Source of the DNA: Crenalkalicoccus roseus
GTDB taxonomy: Bacteria; Pseudomonadota; Alphaproteobacteria; Acetobacterales; Acetobacteraceae
Assembly: GCF_004761865.1 (NCBI RefSeq)
Contig: NZ_SJDM01000014.1
Location: 1 to 64,000, forward strand
DNA length: 64,000 bases
Direction of reading: 5' to 3'
A program made the translations under genes and the position numbers. Below are positions 1 through 10,011 of the stretch, one piece after another. The notes beneath the pieces are model-generated. The model saw only the letters and a program-made list of their open reading frames with translations. It ran no database searches and was not told the DNA's origin. The first letter of the stretch is position 1, and every line of letters starts with the position of its first letter.

Positions 1-26
1 CTGTGGATCAGGTTTGTCCACGCGGC

Positions 27-1811
27 TTAGAGGAACCATCCTCCTTCTCCGGTACCGGCCTGGGTCGTTCCCTCCTCCAGCGCCAGGAGGGGATCCGGAA
101 GCGCCGCCGGCAGGGCCTTCATCGCCAAGCCCTTGCCATGACCGGAGCCATGGCCGGGGCCGGGCGCCAGCGTGGCCGGCTCCGGCAGGAGGGGCGGCGC
201 CACCTTGCCCGGCGAAGGATCCGCCGCGGCGATCAGGAGGGTCTCCCCCGCCAGCAGGAAGCCCGGCGCGGCGGCCGGACCGGGCGGCGGCTTGGTCGCC
301 TCGGCGAGAGGGGCGGCAGGTTCCTGCTTGGCCAAGCCGAGGGCAAGGCCGGGCGGAGCGGAAGCGCCCTTGCCGGGTGGGGGTCCGGCCAGCAGGCCCA
401 GCGGCCCCTTGCCGAGGCCCGGTACCGCCACCGCGCTGGCGCCATGGTCCTCCATCGCCGGGATCCCGGCCTTGACCGCCGCGTGCGCGGGCACCTTGTG
501 CCCCGCCACCAGGAGGCCGGGCGCCATCGGCCCGGCAGCAGGCGGAGGAGAGCCGGGGGCATCCTGCAGGGCCGGCGGCGCCCCCTGCTCCGTCGTCCCG
601 GCGCCCTGGCCAGGCTTGGTGTCGGCAAGGAAGGGCGGCGGTGCCTCGCCGGGCGTGGGGAGGGGCGGGACGGGCTTCGCCGCCGGTGCCGCCGCCTCGA
701 TGGGGGGCGGCGCGGGCGCCGCCTTTCCGGGCGGGGAAGGGGCGCTGCCGCCGGGCTCGGTCGGGGCGGCCGTCTCCACGGGCGGGGCGGGGCGCTCCGG
801 CGCCGCCTTGCCCTCCGCCGGGAGGATGGCGACGGGCGGCTGGGGTGAGGGCTGGCTTGCCGATGGCAGGGCAGGCGCGGCGGCGCTGATGGGGTGCGCG
901 GGCTGCCCGGAGTCCGCCGGGGGCGAGGCCGGGGCGGCGGCGCTGGCGGGATGCGCCGGCTGCACGCCCTCCGCCGATGGCAGGGCCGGGGTGTCGGACA
1001 GGCGGGAGGGCGGCTCGCCCTCCGCTGGGGGCGGGGCGGCCCGCTGCGCTGCCGCGATCACGGTGGGCGCGGGATCCTGCGGGACGGGCGCGGCCTCCGG
1101 CGGTACCGGCGTGTCGCCGCCGAGGGCGGCCGCGGGGGCCTCCGCTGCGCGGGTGGCGGCCGGCGCCGTGCCCGTCGTGCCGCCGCCTTCCCGCGGCGGC
1201 GCCCGGTCCCCGGCCCGTGCCTCCCCATCCGGCTCCGGCACGGCGGCGGGCGGGGGCGGGGCGGGAACCGCCTCGGGCGGAGCCTCAGGCCCCGTGGCGG
1301 CGCGGACCGCCGGTTCCGCCCCGGCGGCTTCCGCGGCGGCGCGGGCGCGCGGCGCGGCCGGGGCTTCCTCCTCCGCCTCGGGCAGGGTGGTGGGCTGGAT
1401 GGTCGTGCCGCGCGTCGGCGGCGCCGGGCCGGCCTCGGCGCCCGGAAGGGGGGGCACGGCGCCGGCTGCCGCGGCGGTCTCGGGCAGGGCCGCGAAGGCG
1501 ATGGGAGCCTGGTGCGGCGTGCCGCCCCGCGCCTCCGCCTCCGGGATCTCCGCCGCCGGCCCCTCCTGCAGCCGCTCGAGGCCGAGCAGGGCGAGCAGTG
1601 CCGCGGCATAGGCGCCGATCCCGAGCTTCTCGCGCCCGGAGAGCGCCTGCCGGCGCCGCTGCCGGGCCAGGGCGCGGGCCCAGCGCGTGCGGCTTTCCGC
1701 CTCCTCGCGGGCGGAGAGGGCGGGAGCGGGGGCACGCCGTGCGGCGGTCTCGAGGAAGGGCGCGTCCGCCTGCCGGCCGGCGCGGGAGAAGGGATGACGG
1801 ACAAGGCCCAT
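27..1811 (-). CDS. Pro/Ala-rich single-pass membrane protein, unknown function
   Basis: I do not recognise this 594-residue protein. The first ~60 residues are basic and Arg-rich. One hydrophobic segment follows at about residues 64-80 (LGIGAYAAALLALLGLE), and the rest is low-complexity Pro/Ala/Glu, as in a long periplasmic or extracellular linker. Two near-identical blocks around residues 300-345 share QPAHPxSAAAPA, so part of it grew by tandem duplication. The C-terminal part is richer in Gly/Lys/His. It is divergent from the dsbD-type gene, with a shared AT-richer intergenic segment. In DNA this GC-rich other frames stay open too, so the coding call rests on the membrane segment, the plausible start and the repeated protein-level blocks. 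Confidence 0.5.
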   Translation of the reverse strand: MGLVRHPFSRAGRQADAPFLETAARRAPAPALSAREEAESRTRWARALARQRRRQALSGREKLGIGAYAAALLALLGLERLQEGPAAEIPEAEARGGTPHQAPIAFAALPETAAAAGAVPPLPGAEAGPAPPTRGTTIQPTTLPEAEEEAPAAPRARAAAEAAGAEPAVRAATGPEAPPEAVPAPPPPAAVPEPDGEARAGDRAPPREGGGTTGTAPAATRAAEAPAAALGGDTPVPPEAAPVPQDPAPTVIAAAQRAAPPPAEGEPPSRLSDTPALPSAEGVQPAHPASAAAPASPPADSGQPAHPISAAAPALPSASQPSPQPPVAILPAEGKAAPERPAPPVETAAPTEPGGSAPSPPGKAAPAPPPIEAAAPAAKPVPPLPTPGEAPPPFLADTKPGQGAGTTEQGAPPALQDAPGSPPPAAGPMAPGLLVAGHKVPAHAAVKAGIPAMEDHGASAVAVPGLGKGPLGLLAGPPPGKGASAPPGLALGLAKQEPAAPLAEATKPPPGPAAAPGFLLAGETLLIAAADPSPGKVAPPLLPEPATLAPGPGHGSGHGKGLAMKALPAALPDPLLALEEGTTQAGTGEGGWFL

Positions 1812-1922
1812 GCGCCACGGCTCCCCTGATGGCGTCCCGTCCGGCCGCGCCGCACCTTTCGGCTCTCGTTCTTGCGTGGGGGCGGTGGCGGCGGGTGGGA
1901 CGGTTTGGAATCAGGAATGATG

Positions 1923-1945
1923 TATGCGATGCGAAGATATGCGAT
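1923..1945. promoter_or_regulatory. Pair of 8-bp direct repeats in a divergent intergenic region
   Basis: TATGCGAT occurs at 1923-1930 and again at 1938-1945, a 15-bp period, inside the AT-richest part of the 246-bp gap between two divergent genes. The arrangement suits a regulator-binding site or a promoter zone, but no regulator is identified and no clear -35/-10 pair was assigned. Confidence 0.3.
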
Positions 1946-2057
1946 TGCTGCCGGCCCTCCCGCCTGGCCTCAAGCGGCTTCCCGGCAAGGCGCGGGGAAG
2001 TGATCCGGGGCCGGGGCGCTTCCGGCGGGCGGCCGGGGCAGCCTATATACGGGGCCG

Positions 2058-4127
2058 ATGCTCCGCCTCCTGGCCGCCCTGGCGCTCCTGACGCTCGCCG
2101 CCCCGGACCTGCGGGCGGCGGAGAGCGCGCCCGTCCGCTCGGACCGCGCCACCGCCACCCTGGTCGCGGCGGAGGAGGCGGTGGCGCCGGGCGAGGCCTT
2201 CCGCCTCGGGCTGCGCCTGCGCCTCGCCCCCGGCTGGCACACCTACTGGAAGAATGCGGGCGATGCCGGCGCACCGCCCGAGATCGCGCTGGTCCTGCCC
2301 GAGGGGGCGGAAGCCAGCCCGGTGGAGTGGCCGGCGCCGCAGCGCATCCCCTATGGCCCCCTGGTCAATTACGGCTACACCGGCGAGGTGCTGCTGCCGC
2401 TCCGCGCCACCGCCCCCGCCGGCCTCGCCCCCGGCGAGCGCCTGGTGGTCGAGGCCGAGGCGCGCTGGCTGGTCTGCGAGCAGGTCTGCATCCCGGAGGA
2501 GGGGCGCTTCCGCCTGGAACTGCCGGTGGCCGAGCGGGCACGGCCCGACCTCCGCCTCGCCCCCCTCTTCGCCGCCGCCGAGGCCGCCCTGCCGCGGCCC
2601 CTGCCCTGGGCGGCCGAGGCCGGCTTCCGCGGGCGTGAGGGGCGCCTGGCGCTGAGCGGCGAGGCGCTCTCCCCCGCCACGGTGCGCGAGGCCTTCTTCT
2701 TCCCCGCCGAGCCCGGGCTGCTCGACAACGCCGCGCCGCAGCGGCTCGACCTCGGCGAGGGGCGGCTGACCCTCGCCCTCACCCGTCCCGAGGGCGCCCC
2801 CCCCGTCGCCACGCTCGCGGGCGTGCTCGCCCTCACCGACGGGGCGGGGGTGCGCTCGGCCTATGCGATGCAGGCGCCGCTCGGCGCCCCGCCGGCGGCC
2901 GCGGCGCCGGGCGGCCTGGCGCTGTGGCAGGCGCTCGCCTGGGCTTTCCTTGGCGGGCTGATCCTGAACCTGATGCCCTGCGTCTTCCCGGTCCTGGCGA
3001 TGAAGGCGATGGCGCTGGCCCGCCTCTCCGGCGCCGCGCGGGCCGAGGTGCGGGCCCATGCGGCGAGCTACACGGCCGGCGTGCTCGCCACCTTCCTCGC
3101 CCTTGGCGGGGCGCTGGTGGCGCTGCGCGCGGCCGGGATGGTGGCGGGCTGGGGCTTCCAGTTCACCGCCCCGGCCTTCGTCGCCCTGATGTGCTGGCTG
3201 ATGCTGGCGGTGGGGCTGAACCTTTCCGGCGTCTACGCCATGGGCGGGACGATCGGCGCCGGATCGGCCCTCGCCGCGCGCGGTGGGCATCGCGGCAGCT
3301 TCGCCACCGGGGCGCTGGCGGTGCTGGTCGCCACCCCCTGCACGGCGCCCTTCATGGCCGCGGCGGTCGGCGCGGCGCTGGCGATGCCGCCCCCCGCCGC
3401 GCTGGCGGTGTTCGGCGCCCTCGGCCTCGGCCTTGCCGCGCCCTACGCGCTGCTCGGGCTGGCGCCCGGCCTGGCGCGCCTCCTGCCGCGGCCCGGCCCC
3501 TGGATGGAGCGGCTGCGCCAGGCGCTCGCCTTCCCGATGTATGCCGCCGCCGCTTGGCTCGCCTGGGTGCTGGCGCAGCAGGCGGGGCCGGAGGGGCTGG
3601 CGCTGGCGCTGGCGGGGGCGGTGCTGATCGGCTTCGCCGCCTGGGCGCTCGGCGTGGCGCAGCGCGCCGGCGGCGCCGGGCGGCTCGGCCGCGCCGGGGC
3701 GCTCGCCGCCATGGCCGGGGCGCTGGCGCTGCTGCCCGGCCTTGCCGCCGCCCCGCCGCGCGAGGCGGTGGCGGAGGCGGGGGTGGAGCCCTGGTCCGCC
3801 GCCCGCGTCGCTGCGCTGCAGGCGGAGGGGCGGCCGGTCTTCGTCAACCTGACCGCGGCCTGGTGCATCACCTGCCAGGTCAACGAGACCCTGGTGCTGC
3901 GCGCTGAGGCGGTGCGCGCCGCCTTCGCGGATCGCGGCGTCGCCTACCTCAGGGGCGACTGGACGCATGGCGGGGGCGAGATCGGCGCGCTGCTGCGCGC
4001 CCATGGGCGGGAGGGGGTGCCGCTCTACCTGCTCTACCCGGCGGGTGGCGGCGCGCCGCAGGTGCTGCCGCAGGTGCTGACCGAGGGCATCGTGCTGCGG
4101 GCGCTGGACCACGTCCGGGAAGGCTGA
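2058..4127 (+). CDS. DsbD/ScsB-type thiol:disulfide interchange protein
   Basis: This is a membrane electron carrier that passes reducing equivalents from cytoplasmic thioredoxin to periplasmic thiol proteins. A signal peptide covers about residues 1-20. An N-terminal periplasmic domain (to about 280) includes the Cys pair VCEQVC, as in ScsB-like proteins. The eight-helix DsbD core follows, with its two redox cysteines in MPCVFP and ATPCTAPF. A C-terminal thioredoxin-like domain carries WCITC (Cys603 and Cys606). At 689 residues it is longer than E. coli DsbD (about 565), which fits the ScsB-like N-domain. It begins its own transcription unit. ScsB versus DsbD is undecided because no scsC or scsD lies beside it. 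Confidence 0.9.
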   Translation: MLRLLAALALLTLAAPDLRAAESAPVRSDRATATLVAAEEAVAPGEAFRLGLRLRLAPGWHTYWKNAGDAGAPPEIALVLPEGAEASPVEWPAPQRIPYGPLVNYGYTGEVLLPLRATAPAGLAPGERLVVEAEARWLVCEQVCIPEEGRFRLELPVAERARPDLRLAPLFAAAEAALPRPLPWAAEAGFRGREGRLALSGEALSPATVREAFFFPAEPGLLDNAAPQRLDLGEGRLTLALTRPEGAPPVATLAGVLALTDGAGVRSAYAMQAPLGAPPAAAAPGGLALWQALAWAFLGGLILNLMPCVFPVLAMKAMALARLSGAARAEVRAHAASYTAGVLATFLALGGALVALRAAGMVAGWGFQFTAPAFVALMCWLMLAVGLNLSGVYAMGGTIGAGSALAARGGHRGSFATGALAVLVATPCTAPFMAAAVGAALAMPPPAALAVFGALGLGLAAPYALLGLAPGLARLLPRPGPWMERLRQALAFPMYAAAAWLAWVLAQQAGPEGLALALAGAVLIGFAAWALGVAQRAGGAGRLGRAGALAAMAGALALLPGLAAAPPREAVAEAGVEPWSAARVAALQAEGRPVFVNLTAAWCITCQVNETLVLRAEAVRAAFADRGVAYLRGDWTHGGGEIGALLRAHGREGVPLYLLYPAGGGAPQVLPQVLTEGIVLRALDHVREG

Positions 4128-4318
4128 TGCCGGCGCCGCCGCCGGGCGCATCCGCGCGCGGGGCCCGGCGGCCGCATGAGTTCGGCGGTGAAAGCCGCCG
4201 CTGGCGGGGGGGCGGCGAAGGCGCCATCCGCCGCGCCGGATCCTCCCGCGCATCCGTCACCAAGGCTTCGCGCCGGTGTCATTGCCGTGTCGCGGGGCGC
4301 GGGCTATCGCAGCGGCGG

Positions 4319-5245
4319 ATGGACGCCCTCGCCCGCGACCCGAGCCTCGCCCTGCGCCCCCGCCGGCTGCGGCGGGGACGGCCGCTGCGCTTCCGCCCCG
4401 CCCTGCCCGGCGGCGCCTTCGGCGACGTCTTCGCGGAGCGGCGCCTCGGCGGGCGCTTCCGCGCCGTCCGGCGGATGGTCGCGGCGCTGCTCTGGACCCT
4501 GCTGGCGATCCCGGTCCAGGTGGTGCTGGTCTGCCTGCCGGGGCGGGGCAAGGTGGCGTTCGCGCGCCTCTACCACGCGGTGCTGTGCCGGCTGATCGGC
4601 CTCGAGGTGCGGGTGATCGGCACTCCGGCGCGTGAGAGGCCGGTGCTGTTCGTCTCCAACCACTCCTCCTGGCTTGACATTCTGGTGCTCGGCGGCGTGC
4701 TGGAGGCCTGCTTCGTCTCCAAGGCGGAGGTCGGGCGCTGGCCGCTGATCGGCCTCGTGGCGCGGCTCGGCCGCACCGTCTTCGTCAGCCGCAGCCGCGG
4801 CGCCACCGGCCGCGAGGCGGTGGAGATGCGCCGCCGGCTGGAGGCCGGGGACAGCCTGATCCTGTTCCCCGAGGGCACCAGCAGCGACGGCACGCGGGTG
4901 CTGCCCTTCCGCTCCGCCTTCCTCGCCACGGCGGGTACGGCACGGCGGGTGCAGCCGGTGTCCCTGGTCTATGACCGCCTCGGCGGGCTGCCGGCCTGCC
5001 GGCGCGACCGGCCGCTCTTCGCCTGGTATGGCGACATGAACATCGCCAGCCATTTCTGGCGCCTCGCCCGGCGCAGCGGCGCGCGCGCGACCGTGCTGCT
5101 GCACGAGCCCTTCGCCCCGGCGCTGCTGCCCGACCGCAAGGCGCTGGCCGCCGAGACCTGGCGCATCGTCTCCGCCGGCGCCGCGGCGCTGCGCCAGAAC
5201 CGCCCCGCCGAACCCCTGCCGCCGCACCTGGGCGGGCAGGCCTAG
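4319..5245 (+). CDS. Lysophospholipid (1-acylglycerol-3-phosphate) acyltransferase, PlsC-like
   Basis: This is a membrane-associated acyltransferase of glycerolipid synthesis. The acyl-acceptor motif NHSSWLD (NHx4D) and the substrate-binding motif FPEGTSS sit at typical PlsC spacing, and one hydrophobic helix (AALLWTLLAIPVQVVLVCL) precedes them. Starting at ATG 4319 gives 308 residues with an Arg-rich N-terminus. A later in-frame ATG just before that helix would give about 256 residues, closer to the usual family size, so the start is uncertain. The 191 bp upstream hold no gene I can support. Confidence 0.85.
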   Translation: MDALARDPSLALRPRRLRRGRPLRFRPALPGGAFGDVFAERRLGGRFRAVRRMVAALLWTLLAIPVQVVLVCLPGRGKVAFARLYHAVLCRLIGLEVRVIGTPARERPVLFVSNHSSWLDILVLGGVLEACFVSKAEVGRWPLIGLVARLGRTVFVSRSRGATGREAVEMRRRLEAGDSLILFPEGTSSDGTRVLPFRSAFLATAGTARRVQPVSLVYDRLGGLPACRRDRPLFAWYGDMNIASHFWRLARRSGARATVLLHEPFAPALLPDRKALAAETWRIVSAGAAALRQNRPAEPLPPHLGGQA

Positions 5246-5534
5246 CGTCCGGGCGGGAGGCTCGCCATGCGAGAGGCGCGAGAGACGAAGGCCCTCCGGC
5301 GCCCCGCCGCGCCGGCGGATGCCACCGCGCCGCCCGCGCCGCGTTTCCCTGCACGACATCGTCGCTTGACCAGGGAGCGTTCCGTGCCCGAGTCTTCCAC
5401 CGTGGCTCGACTCGTCCCGCATCCGGGGACCGCCCCGGGCTCCACCGCCGCTTGACCCGGCCCCGCGCGCCCCGCATCTGCCGCGCGAGACCCGGCGCTC
5501 CCTGGCCGCCGGGAGCGAGGAGCCTGACCCGAGC
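5246..5534. other. Non-coding gap before miaB
   Basis: This 289-bp GC-rich stretch contains only short open frames without recognisable domains or convincing ribosome-binding sites. I see no RNA gene, and no terminator with a U-tract. The miaB promoter presumably lies here but could not be placed. Confidence 0.4.
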
Positions 5535-6941
5535 ATGACCGACACCGCGGCCGCCCCCGCGCGCAAGCGCCTCTTCATCCGCACCTGGGGCTGCCAGATG
5601 AACGTCTACGACAGCGCCCGCATGGCCGACGTGCTGGCGCCGCTCGGCTACGCCCCGGCGGAGACGCCGGAGGGGGCCGACATGGTCATCCTCAACACCT
5701 GCCACATCCGTGAGAAGGCGAGCGAGAAGCTGTTCTCCGAACTCGGGCGGCTGCGCGCCGTCAAGCGGCGCAGGGAGCAGGCGGGCGGGCGCATGGTGCT
5801 GGCGGTGGCCGGCTGCGTCGCCCAGGCCGAGGGCGCGGAGATCACCGCCCGCGCGCCCTGGGTGGACATCGTGCTCGGCCCCCAGACCTACCACCGCCTG
5901 CCGGAGATGGTCGCCCGCGCCGCCCGCGCCGCCGGCGCGGTGATCGAGACCGACTTCCCGGTCGAGGCCAAGTTCGACCACCTGCCGGAGGCCGCCGGCG
6001 GCCAGGGCATCACCGCCTTCCTCACCGTGCAGGAGGGCTGCGACAAATTCTGCTCCTTCTGCGTCGTGCCCTACACCCGCGGCGCCGAATTCTCCCGCCC
6101 CGCCGCCGCCGTGCTGGCCGAGGCGCGGCGCCTGGTGGCGCAGGGCGCGCGGGAGATCACGCTGCTCGGGCAGAACGTGAACGCCTACCACGGCGAGGCG
6201 CCGGACGGCGCCACCTGGGGCTTGGGGCGGCTGCTGCGCGCGCTGGCCGAGATCCCGGGCCTCTCGCGCCTGCGCTACACCACCAGCCATCCGCGCGACA
6301 TGGACGAGGAGCTGATCGGGGCGCACCGCGACCTGCCGATGCTGATGCCCTTCCTGCACCTCCCCGTGCAGTCGGGCAGCGACCGGGTGCTCGCCGCCAT
6401 GAACCGCGGCCACACCGCGGCGGGGTACCGCCGCCTCGCCGAGCGGCTGCGGGCGGCGCGGCCGGACCTCGCCCTCTCCTCCGACTTCATTGTCGGCCAT
6501 CCGGGGGAGACGGCGGCCGATTTCGAGGCGACTCTCGCCCTCGTGCGCGAGGTCGGCTTCGCCCAGGCCTTCAGCTTCAAATACTCCCCCCGCCCTGGAA
6601 CGCCGGCCGCCGGCGCGCCACATCAGGTGCCCGAGGTGGAGAAGGAGGCGCGGCTGGCGACGCTGCAGGCGCTGCTCAGGGAACAGCAGGAGGGCTTCAA
6701 CCGGTCGCGGGTCGGGATGACCATGCCCGTCCTGTTCACCGGCACCGGCCGGCATGAGGGCCAGATCGTCGGCCGGTCGCCCTGGTTGCAGCCCGTGCAC
6801 CTCCGTGGCCCTGCCTCGCTGATCGGCCGCATCGCGCCGGTCCGCATCGCGGCGGCGCACCCGAACTCCCTCTCCGGCCTGCTGGCGGCCGGGGAGGCGG
6901 TCCGCCACGACCAGCGCGAAGAGGAGCCCGCCCCCGCTTGA
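5535..6941 (+). CDS. miaB: tRNA-2-methylthio-N6-dimethylallyladenosine synthase
   Basis: This radical-SAM methylthiotransferase modifies A37 of tRNAs reading UNN codons. The UPF0004 N-terminal domain opens with TWGCQMN and holds three cluster cysteines (GCQMN, NTCHIR, AGCVAQ). The radical-SAM core has the CxxxCxxC site within [14 protein letters not shown], and a TRAM domain closes the protein, with GxxxGR/HPNSL-like features near the end. 468 residues is normal. It is first gene of a tight operon: its stop codon overlaps a possible TTG start of phoH, and ybeY and corC follow, a neighbourhood common in Alphaproteobacteria. Confidence 0.96.
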   Translation: MTDTAAAPARKRLFIRTWGCQMNVYDSARMADVLAPLGYAPAETPEGADMVILNTCHIREKASEKLFSELGRLRAVKRRREQAGGRMVLAVAGCVAQAEGAEITARAPWVDIVLGPQTYHRLPEMVARAARAAGAVIETDFPVEAKFDHLPEAAGGQGITAFLTVQEGCDKFCSFCVVPYTRGAEFSRPAAAVLAEARRLVAQGAREITLLGQNVNAYHGEAPDGATWGLGRLLRALAEIPGLSRLRYTTSHPRDMDEELIGAHRDLPMLMPFLHLPVQSGSDRVLAAMNRGHTAAGYRRLAERLRAARPDLALSSDFIVGHPGETAADFEATLALVREVGFAQAFSFKYSPRPGTPAAGAPHQVPEVEKEARLATLQALLREQQEGFNRSRVGMTMPVLFTGTGRHEGQIVGRSPWLQPVHLRGPASLIGRIAPVRIAAAHPNSLSGLLAAGEAVRHDQREEEPAPA

Positions 6942-6979
6942 ACTCCGCCATCGCCCTCCGCCAGGGGGAGGGTCGCGCC

Positions 6980-8032
6980 ATGCTGCGGCCTGCCCCGTCC
7001 GCCCCCGAGCAGCGCAGCGTGACGCTGCAATTCGACGACAACGGCCTGCTCCCGCTGCTGTATGGAGAGCACGACCAGCACCTGGTGCGCATCGAGCAGC
7101 GCCTGGGGGTCCGGCTGGGATCGCGGGGCAACCGGCTGACCATCGCCGGCACGCCGGAGCGCACCGAGGTCGCCGAGGCGGCCCTGCGCGCCCTCTGGCA
7201 GCGGCTGGAGCGCGGCCAGCAGGTGAGCACGGCGGAGGTGGAGGCGGCGCTGCGCATGGCCGAGGGCGAGGCCGAGAACGACCCGCGCCTGCCGCTGCAG
7301 GACCGGCCGGAGATCCGCACCCGCAAGGCGGCGATCGCCCCGCGCAGCCCGGCCCAGGCACAGTACATCGAGATGCTGGCGCGCCACGAGATGGTGTTCG
7401 GCACCGGCCCCGCCGGCACCGGCAAGACCTATCTCGCCGTCGCGCAGGGCGTGGCGCTGCTGCTGGCGGGGCGGGTGGACCGCATCGTGCTGTCCCGCCC
7501 CGCGGTGGAGGCCGGGGAGCGGCTGGGCTTCCTGCCCGGCGACCTGAAGGAGAAGGTGGACCCCTATCTGCGCCCCCTGTATGACGCGCTGCACGACATG
7601 CTGCCCGCCGAACAGGTCGCGCGCCGCCTCGCCTCGGGCGAGATCGAGATCGCCCCGCTCGCCTTCATGCGCGGCCGCACGCTCGCGCACTGCTACGCCA
7701 TCCTGGACGAGGCGCAGAACACCACGCCGGCGCAGATGAAGATGTTCCTGACCCGCATGGGCGAGGGCACGCGCATGGTCATCACCGGCGATCCCACCCA
7801 GGTGGACCTGCCCCCCGGCCAGAAGAGCGGGCTGATCGAGGCGCTCTCGATCCTGAGGGGGGTGCCGGGCATCGCCGTCGCCACCTTCGACGAGCGCGAC
7901 GTGGTTCGCCACCCGCTGGTGGCGCGCATCGTCGCCGCCTACGGGCGGGCGGAGGAGAGGACCGCCGCCGAGGGCCGGGCCGCCCCGGCCGAAAGGCGGG
8001 GGAAGAAGGAACAGGATGGAACCTGGAAGTAG
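6980..8032 (+). CDS. PhoH-like (YbeZ) ATPase
   Basis: This is a cytoplasmic P-loop ATPase of the PhoH/YbeZ family, which acts with YbeY in ribosome and RNA quality control. The Walker A motif is GPAGTGKTY, Walker B is AILDEAQN, and [11 protein letters not shown] is the family signature. I chose ATG 6980 because GGGGGAGGG lies seven bases upstream. A TTG at 6938 that overlaps the miaB stop (TTGA) would add 14 residues. It overlaps ybeY by 17 bp, so the two are probably translationally coupled. Confidence 0.92.
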   Translation: MLRPAPSAPEQRSVTLQFDDNGLLPLLYGEHDQHLVRIEQRLGVRLGSRGNRLTIAGTPERTEVAEAALRALWQRLERGQQVSTAEVEAALRMAEGEAENDPRLPLQDRPEIRTRKAAIAPRSPAQAQYIEMLARHEMVFGTGPAGTGKTYLAVAQGVALLLAGRVDRIVLSRPAVEAGERLGFLPGDLKEKVDPYLRPLYDALHDMLPAEQVARRLASGEIEIAPLAFMRGRTLAHCYAILDEAQNTTPAQMKMFLTRMGEGTRMVITGDPTQVDLPPGQKSGLIEALSILRGVPGIAVATFDERDVVRHPLVARIVAAYGRAEERTAAEGRAAPAERRGKKEQDGTWK

Positions 8033-8558
8033 CACCCCCGGCGGCGGCCGGGGCTTCGCCCTGGACGCCGTCGGGCTTCCGGACGGGGATGGCCGGATCG
8101 AGGTCGTCCTCACCGAGCCGGCCTGGCGCCGGTTCCTGCCGCGGGCCGAGGCGCTGGCCCGCCGCGCCGCCGCCGCCGCCCTGGCCGAGGCCGGGGAGGA
8201 GACGGCGGGCATGACCATCCTGCTCGCCGACGACCGCACCCTGCGCCGGCTGAACCACCGCCACCGCGGCCGGGACAAGCCGACCAACGTGCTGAGCTTC
8301 CCGGCCCCGGCCCCGGGCCATCTCGGCGACATCGCCCTCGCCCTCGGCGTGGTGCGGCGCGAGGCGGCGGCGGCGGAGCGGCGCCTCGCCGCGCATGTCG
8401 CGCATCTCGTCGTGCACGGCACGCTGCACCTGCTCGGCCACGACCACCTCGCCGCCGGCGAGGCGCGGCGGATGGAGCGGGCGGAGGCGCGGGCGATGGC
8501 CCGGCTCGGCCTGCCCAACCCCTGGAAGGCGGCCGCCGCCGCGAGGCGGGCGGCATGA
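8016..8558 (+). CDS. ybeY: Endoribonuclease YbeY (rRNA maturation)
   Basis: This single-strand-specific metalloendoribonuclease is needed for 16S rRNA 3'-end maturation and 70S quality control. The zinc site [11 protein letters not shown] (HxxxHxxxxxH) is intact, and TNVLSFP is the other family signature. It has 180 residues, with a slightly long N-terminal lead of about 25 residues. It overlaps phoH upstream and corC by 4 bp downstream, in the conserved phoH-ybeY-corC order. Confidence 0.95.
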   Translation: MEPGSSTPGGGRGFALDAVGLPDGDGRIEVVLTEPAWRRFLPRAEALARRAAAAALAEAGEETAGMTILLADDRTLRRLNHRHRGRDKPTNVLSFPAPAPGHLGDIALALGVVRREAAAAERRLAAHVAHLVVHGTLHLLGHDHLAAGEARRMERAEARAMARLGLPNPWKAAAAARRAA

Positions 8559-9481
8559 GCGGCCTCACCGGCGATGCCCGCCGCGACGGGCTGTTCTGGC
8601 GCCTGCAGGGTCTGCTGCGCCGGCGCGAGGCGGAATCCATCCGCGACCGGATGGAGGAGCTGATCGAGGAGCGCGAGGAGAAGCCGCCCGACGGCAACGG
8701 CCAGCGCCACGGCGAGGGACTCGACGCCCAGGAGCGCGCGCTGCTCGGCAACGTGCTGAAGCTCGCCGGCAAGACCGCGCAGGACGTGATGGTGCCGCGG
8801 GCCGACATCGTGGCGATGCCGGAGGAGTTCACGCTCGAGCAGGCGATCGCGCTGATCCAGCGCGAGGGTCACAGCCGCTACCCCGTCTATCGCGGCCAGC
8901 TCGACGACATCGTCGGCATGGTGCACATCAAGGACGTGTTCGCCGCGGTGGGCCGCGAGGGACCCTTCGACCTCAAATCCATCCTGCGCCGCCCCCTCTT
9001 CGTCGTGCCCTCCGTGCCGGTGCTCGACCTGCTGCTGCAGATGCGCCAGGCGCGCATGCACCTCGCGCTGGTGGTGGACGAGTATGGCGGCATAGACGGC
9101 CTCGTCACCATCGAGGACCTGGTGGAGACCATCGTCGGCGACATCAGCGACGAGCACGACGAGCCGGGGCCGCCGCAGATGGTGGAGCGCGCCGACGGCA
9201 CCATCGAGCTCGACGCGCGCACGCCGATCGAGATGTTCGAGGCGCAGCTCGGCCCGGTGCTGACCGAGGAGGAGCGCGAGGCGGACATAGACACGGTGGG
9301 CGGCCTCGTCTTCACCCTCGCCGGCCGGGTGCCGGCGAAGGGGGAGCTGATCTCGCACTCCTCCGGGCTCGAATTCCGCGTCCTCGACGCCGACCCGCGG
9401 CGCATCCGGCGTCTGCGGGTGCGGCGGCCGGGCGGGCAGGGCCTGGCGGAGGGCGGCCAGAAGCCGCGGCAGGCGGCCTGA
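8555..9481 (+). CDS. corC: CBS-domain HlyC/CorC-family protein
   Basis: This protein is linked to magnesium/cobalt homeostasis in the phoH-ybeY-corC context. Two CBS domains cover about residues 75-200 ([13 protein letters not shown] and the second, [17 protein letters not shown]). A CorC-HlyC transporter-associated domain follows to about 290, with DTVGGLVF. There is no membrane segment, so this is the soluble CorC type. It overlaps ybeY by 4 bp and ends the operon. The usual next gene, lnt, is absent here. Confidence 0.92.
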   Translation: MSGLTGDARRDGLFWRLQGLLRRREAESIRDRMEELIEEREEKPPDGNGQRHGEGLDAQERALLGNVLKLAGKTAQDVMVPRADIVAMPEEFTLEQAIALIQREGHSRYPVYRGQLDDIVGMVHIKDVFAAVGREGPFDLKSILRRPLFVVPSVPVLDLLLQMRQARMHLALVVDEYGGIDGLVTIEDLVETIVGDISDEHDEPGPPQMVERADGTIELDARTPIEMFEAQLGPVLTEEEREADIDTVGGLVFTLAGRVPAKGELISHSSGLEFRVLDADPRRIRRLRVRRPGGQGLAEGGQKPRQAA

Positions 9482-9539
9482 CGGGAAACGGCCCGGGACG
9501 CGGCGGATCGTCCCGCCGTGGCCGGGGGGAGGGCGGCGC

Positions 9540-9980
9540 ATGGCGTTCAGGGGCAGGCCACCGGGCAGCGGTTCGGGCGAGATGTCGCGGCGCACGGCGG
9601 CGCTGCGCCCCGCCATCGCGCTGACGCCGAAGGAGGCGGCGAAGGCCCGCGCGCTGCGCCGCAAGGGCGTGGCGGCCGAGGAGATCGCGGCGCATTTCGC
9701 GGTCCCGGTCGAGGAGGTGGAGAAGGCGCTGGTGCAGATGCGCAGCCGCCGCCCCGAGAGCACCCGCGGCACGCTGAACGTCACCCTCGCCGCGCACCGC
9801 TTCGTCATGGCCGAGCGGCGCGGCGACGAGCCGCTGTGGCAGACCATGGATCGTCTGCTCGACGAGCTGATCCGCTTGCGCGCCGCCACGGCCGCCATGC
9901 CGCCGGAGCCGCCGCGCCGCCGCCCGCGCCCGCCCGCCGCCGAGGGGCTGCTGCCGGGGCTGCTGCCCGACCCCGGCTGA
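9540..9980 (+). CDS. Small HTH-like protein, unknown function
   Basis: I do not recognise this 146-residue protein. Residues ~30-70 read as a helix-turn-helix of the resolvase/sigma type (KARALRRKGVAAEEIAAHF, then VPVEEVEKAL). A second conserved-looking segment follows (RGTLNVTLAAHRFVMAERR), and the tail is Pro/Arg-rich. It lies 58 bp after corC and 31 bp before the endonuclease III homologue on the same strand, so it may be cotranscribed with either. The distinct helical segments support coding, but no function can be assigned. Confidence 0.6.
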   Translation: MAFRGRPPGSGSGEMSRRTAALRPAIALTPKEAAKARALRRKGVAAEEIAAHFAVPVEEVEKALVQMRSRRPESTRGTLNVTLAAHRFVMAERRGDEPLWQTMDRLLDELIRLRAATAAMPPEPPRRRPRPPAAEGLLPGLLPDPG

Positions 9981-10011
9981 TCCCCGGGCCCGGCCGGCGC
10001 GTTGCGGGCGC

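Noticed and set aside
5267-5455. A 62-codon open frame before miaB
   Set aside because: It has no domain, low-complexity composition and no convincing ribosome-binding site.
6623-9898. A 1091-codon minus-strand frame over miaB, phoH, ybeY and corC
   Set aside because: Same reason: it covers four genes with intact catalytic motifs, and its translation is compositionally biased with no recognisable domain.
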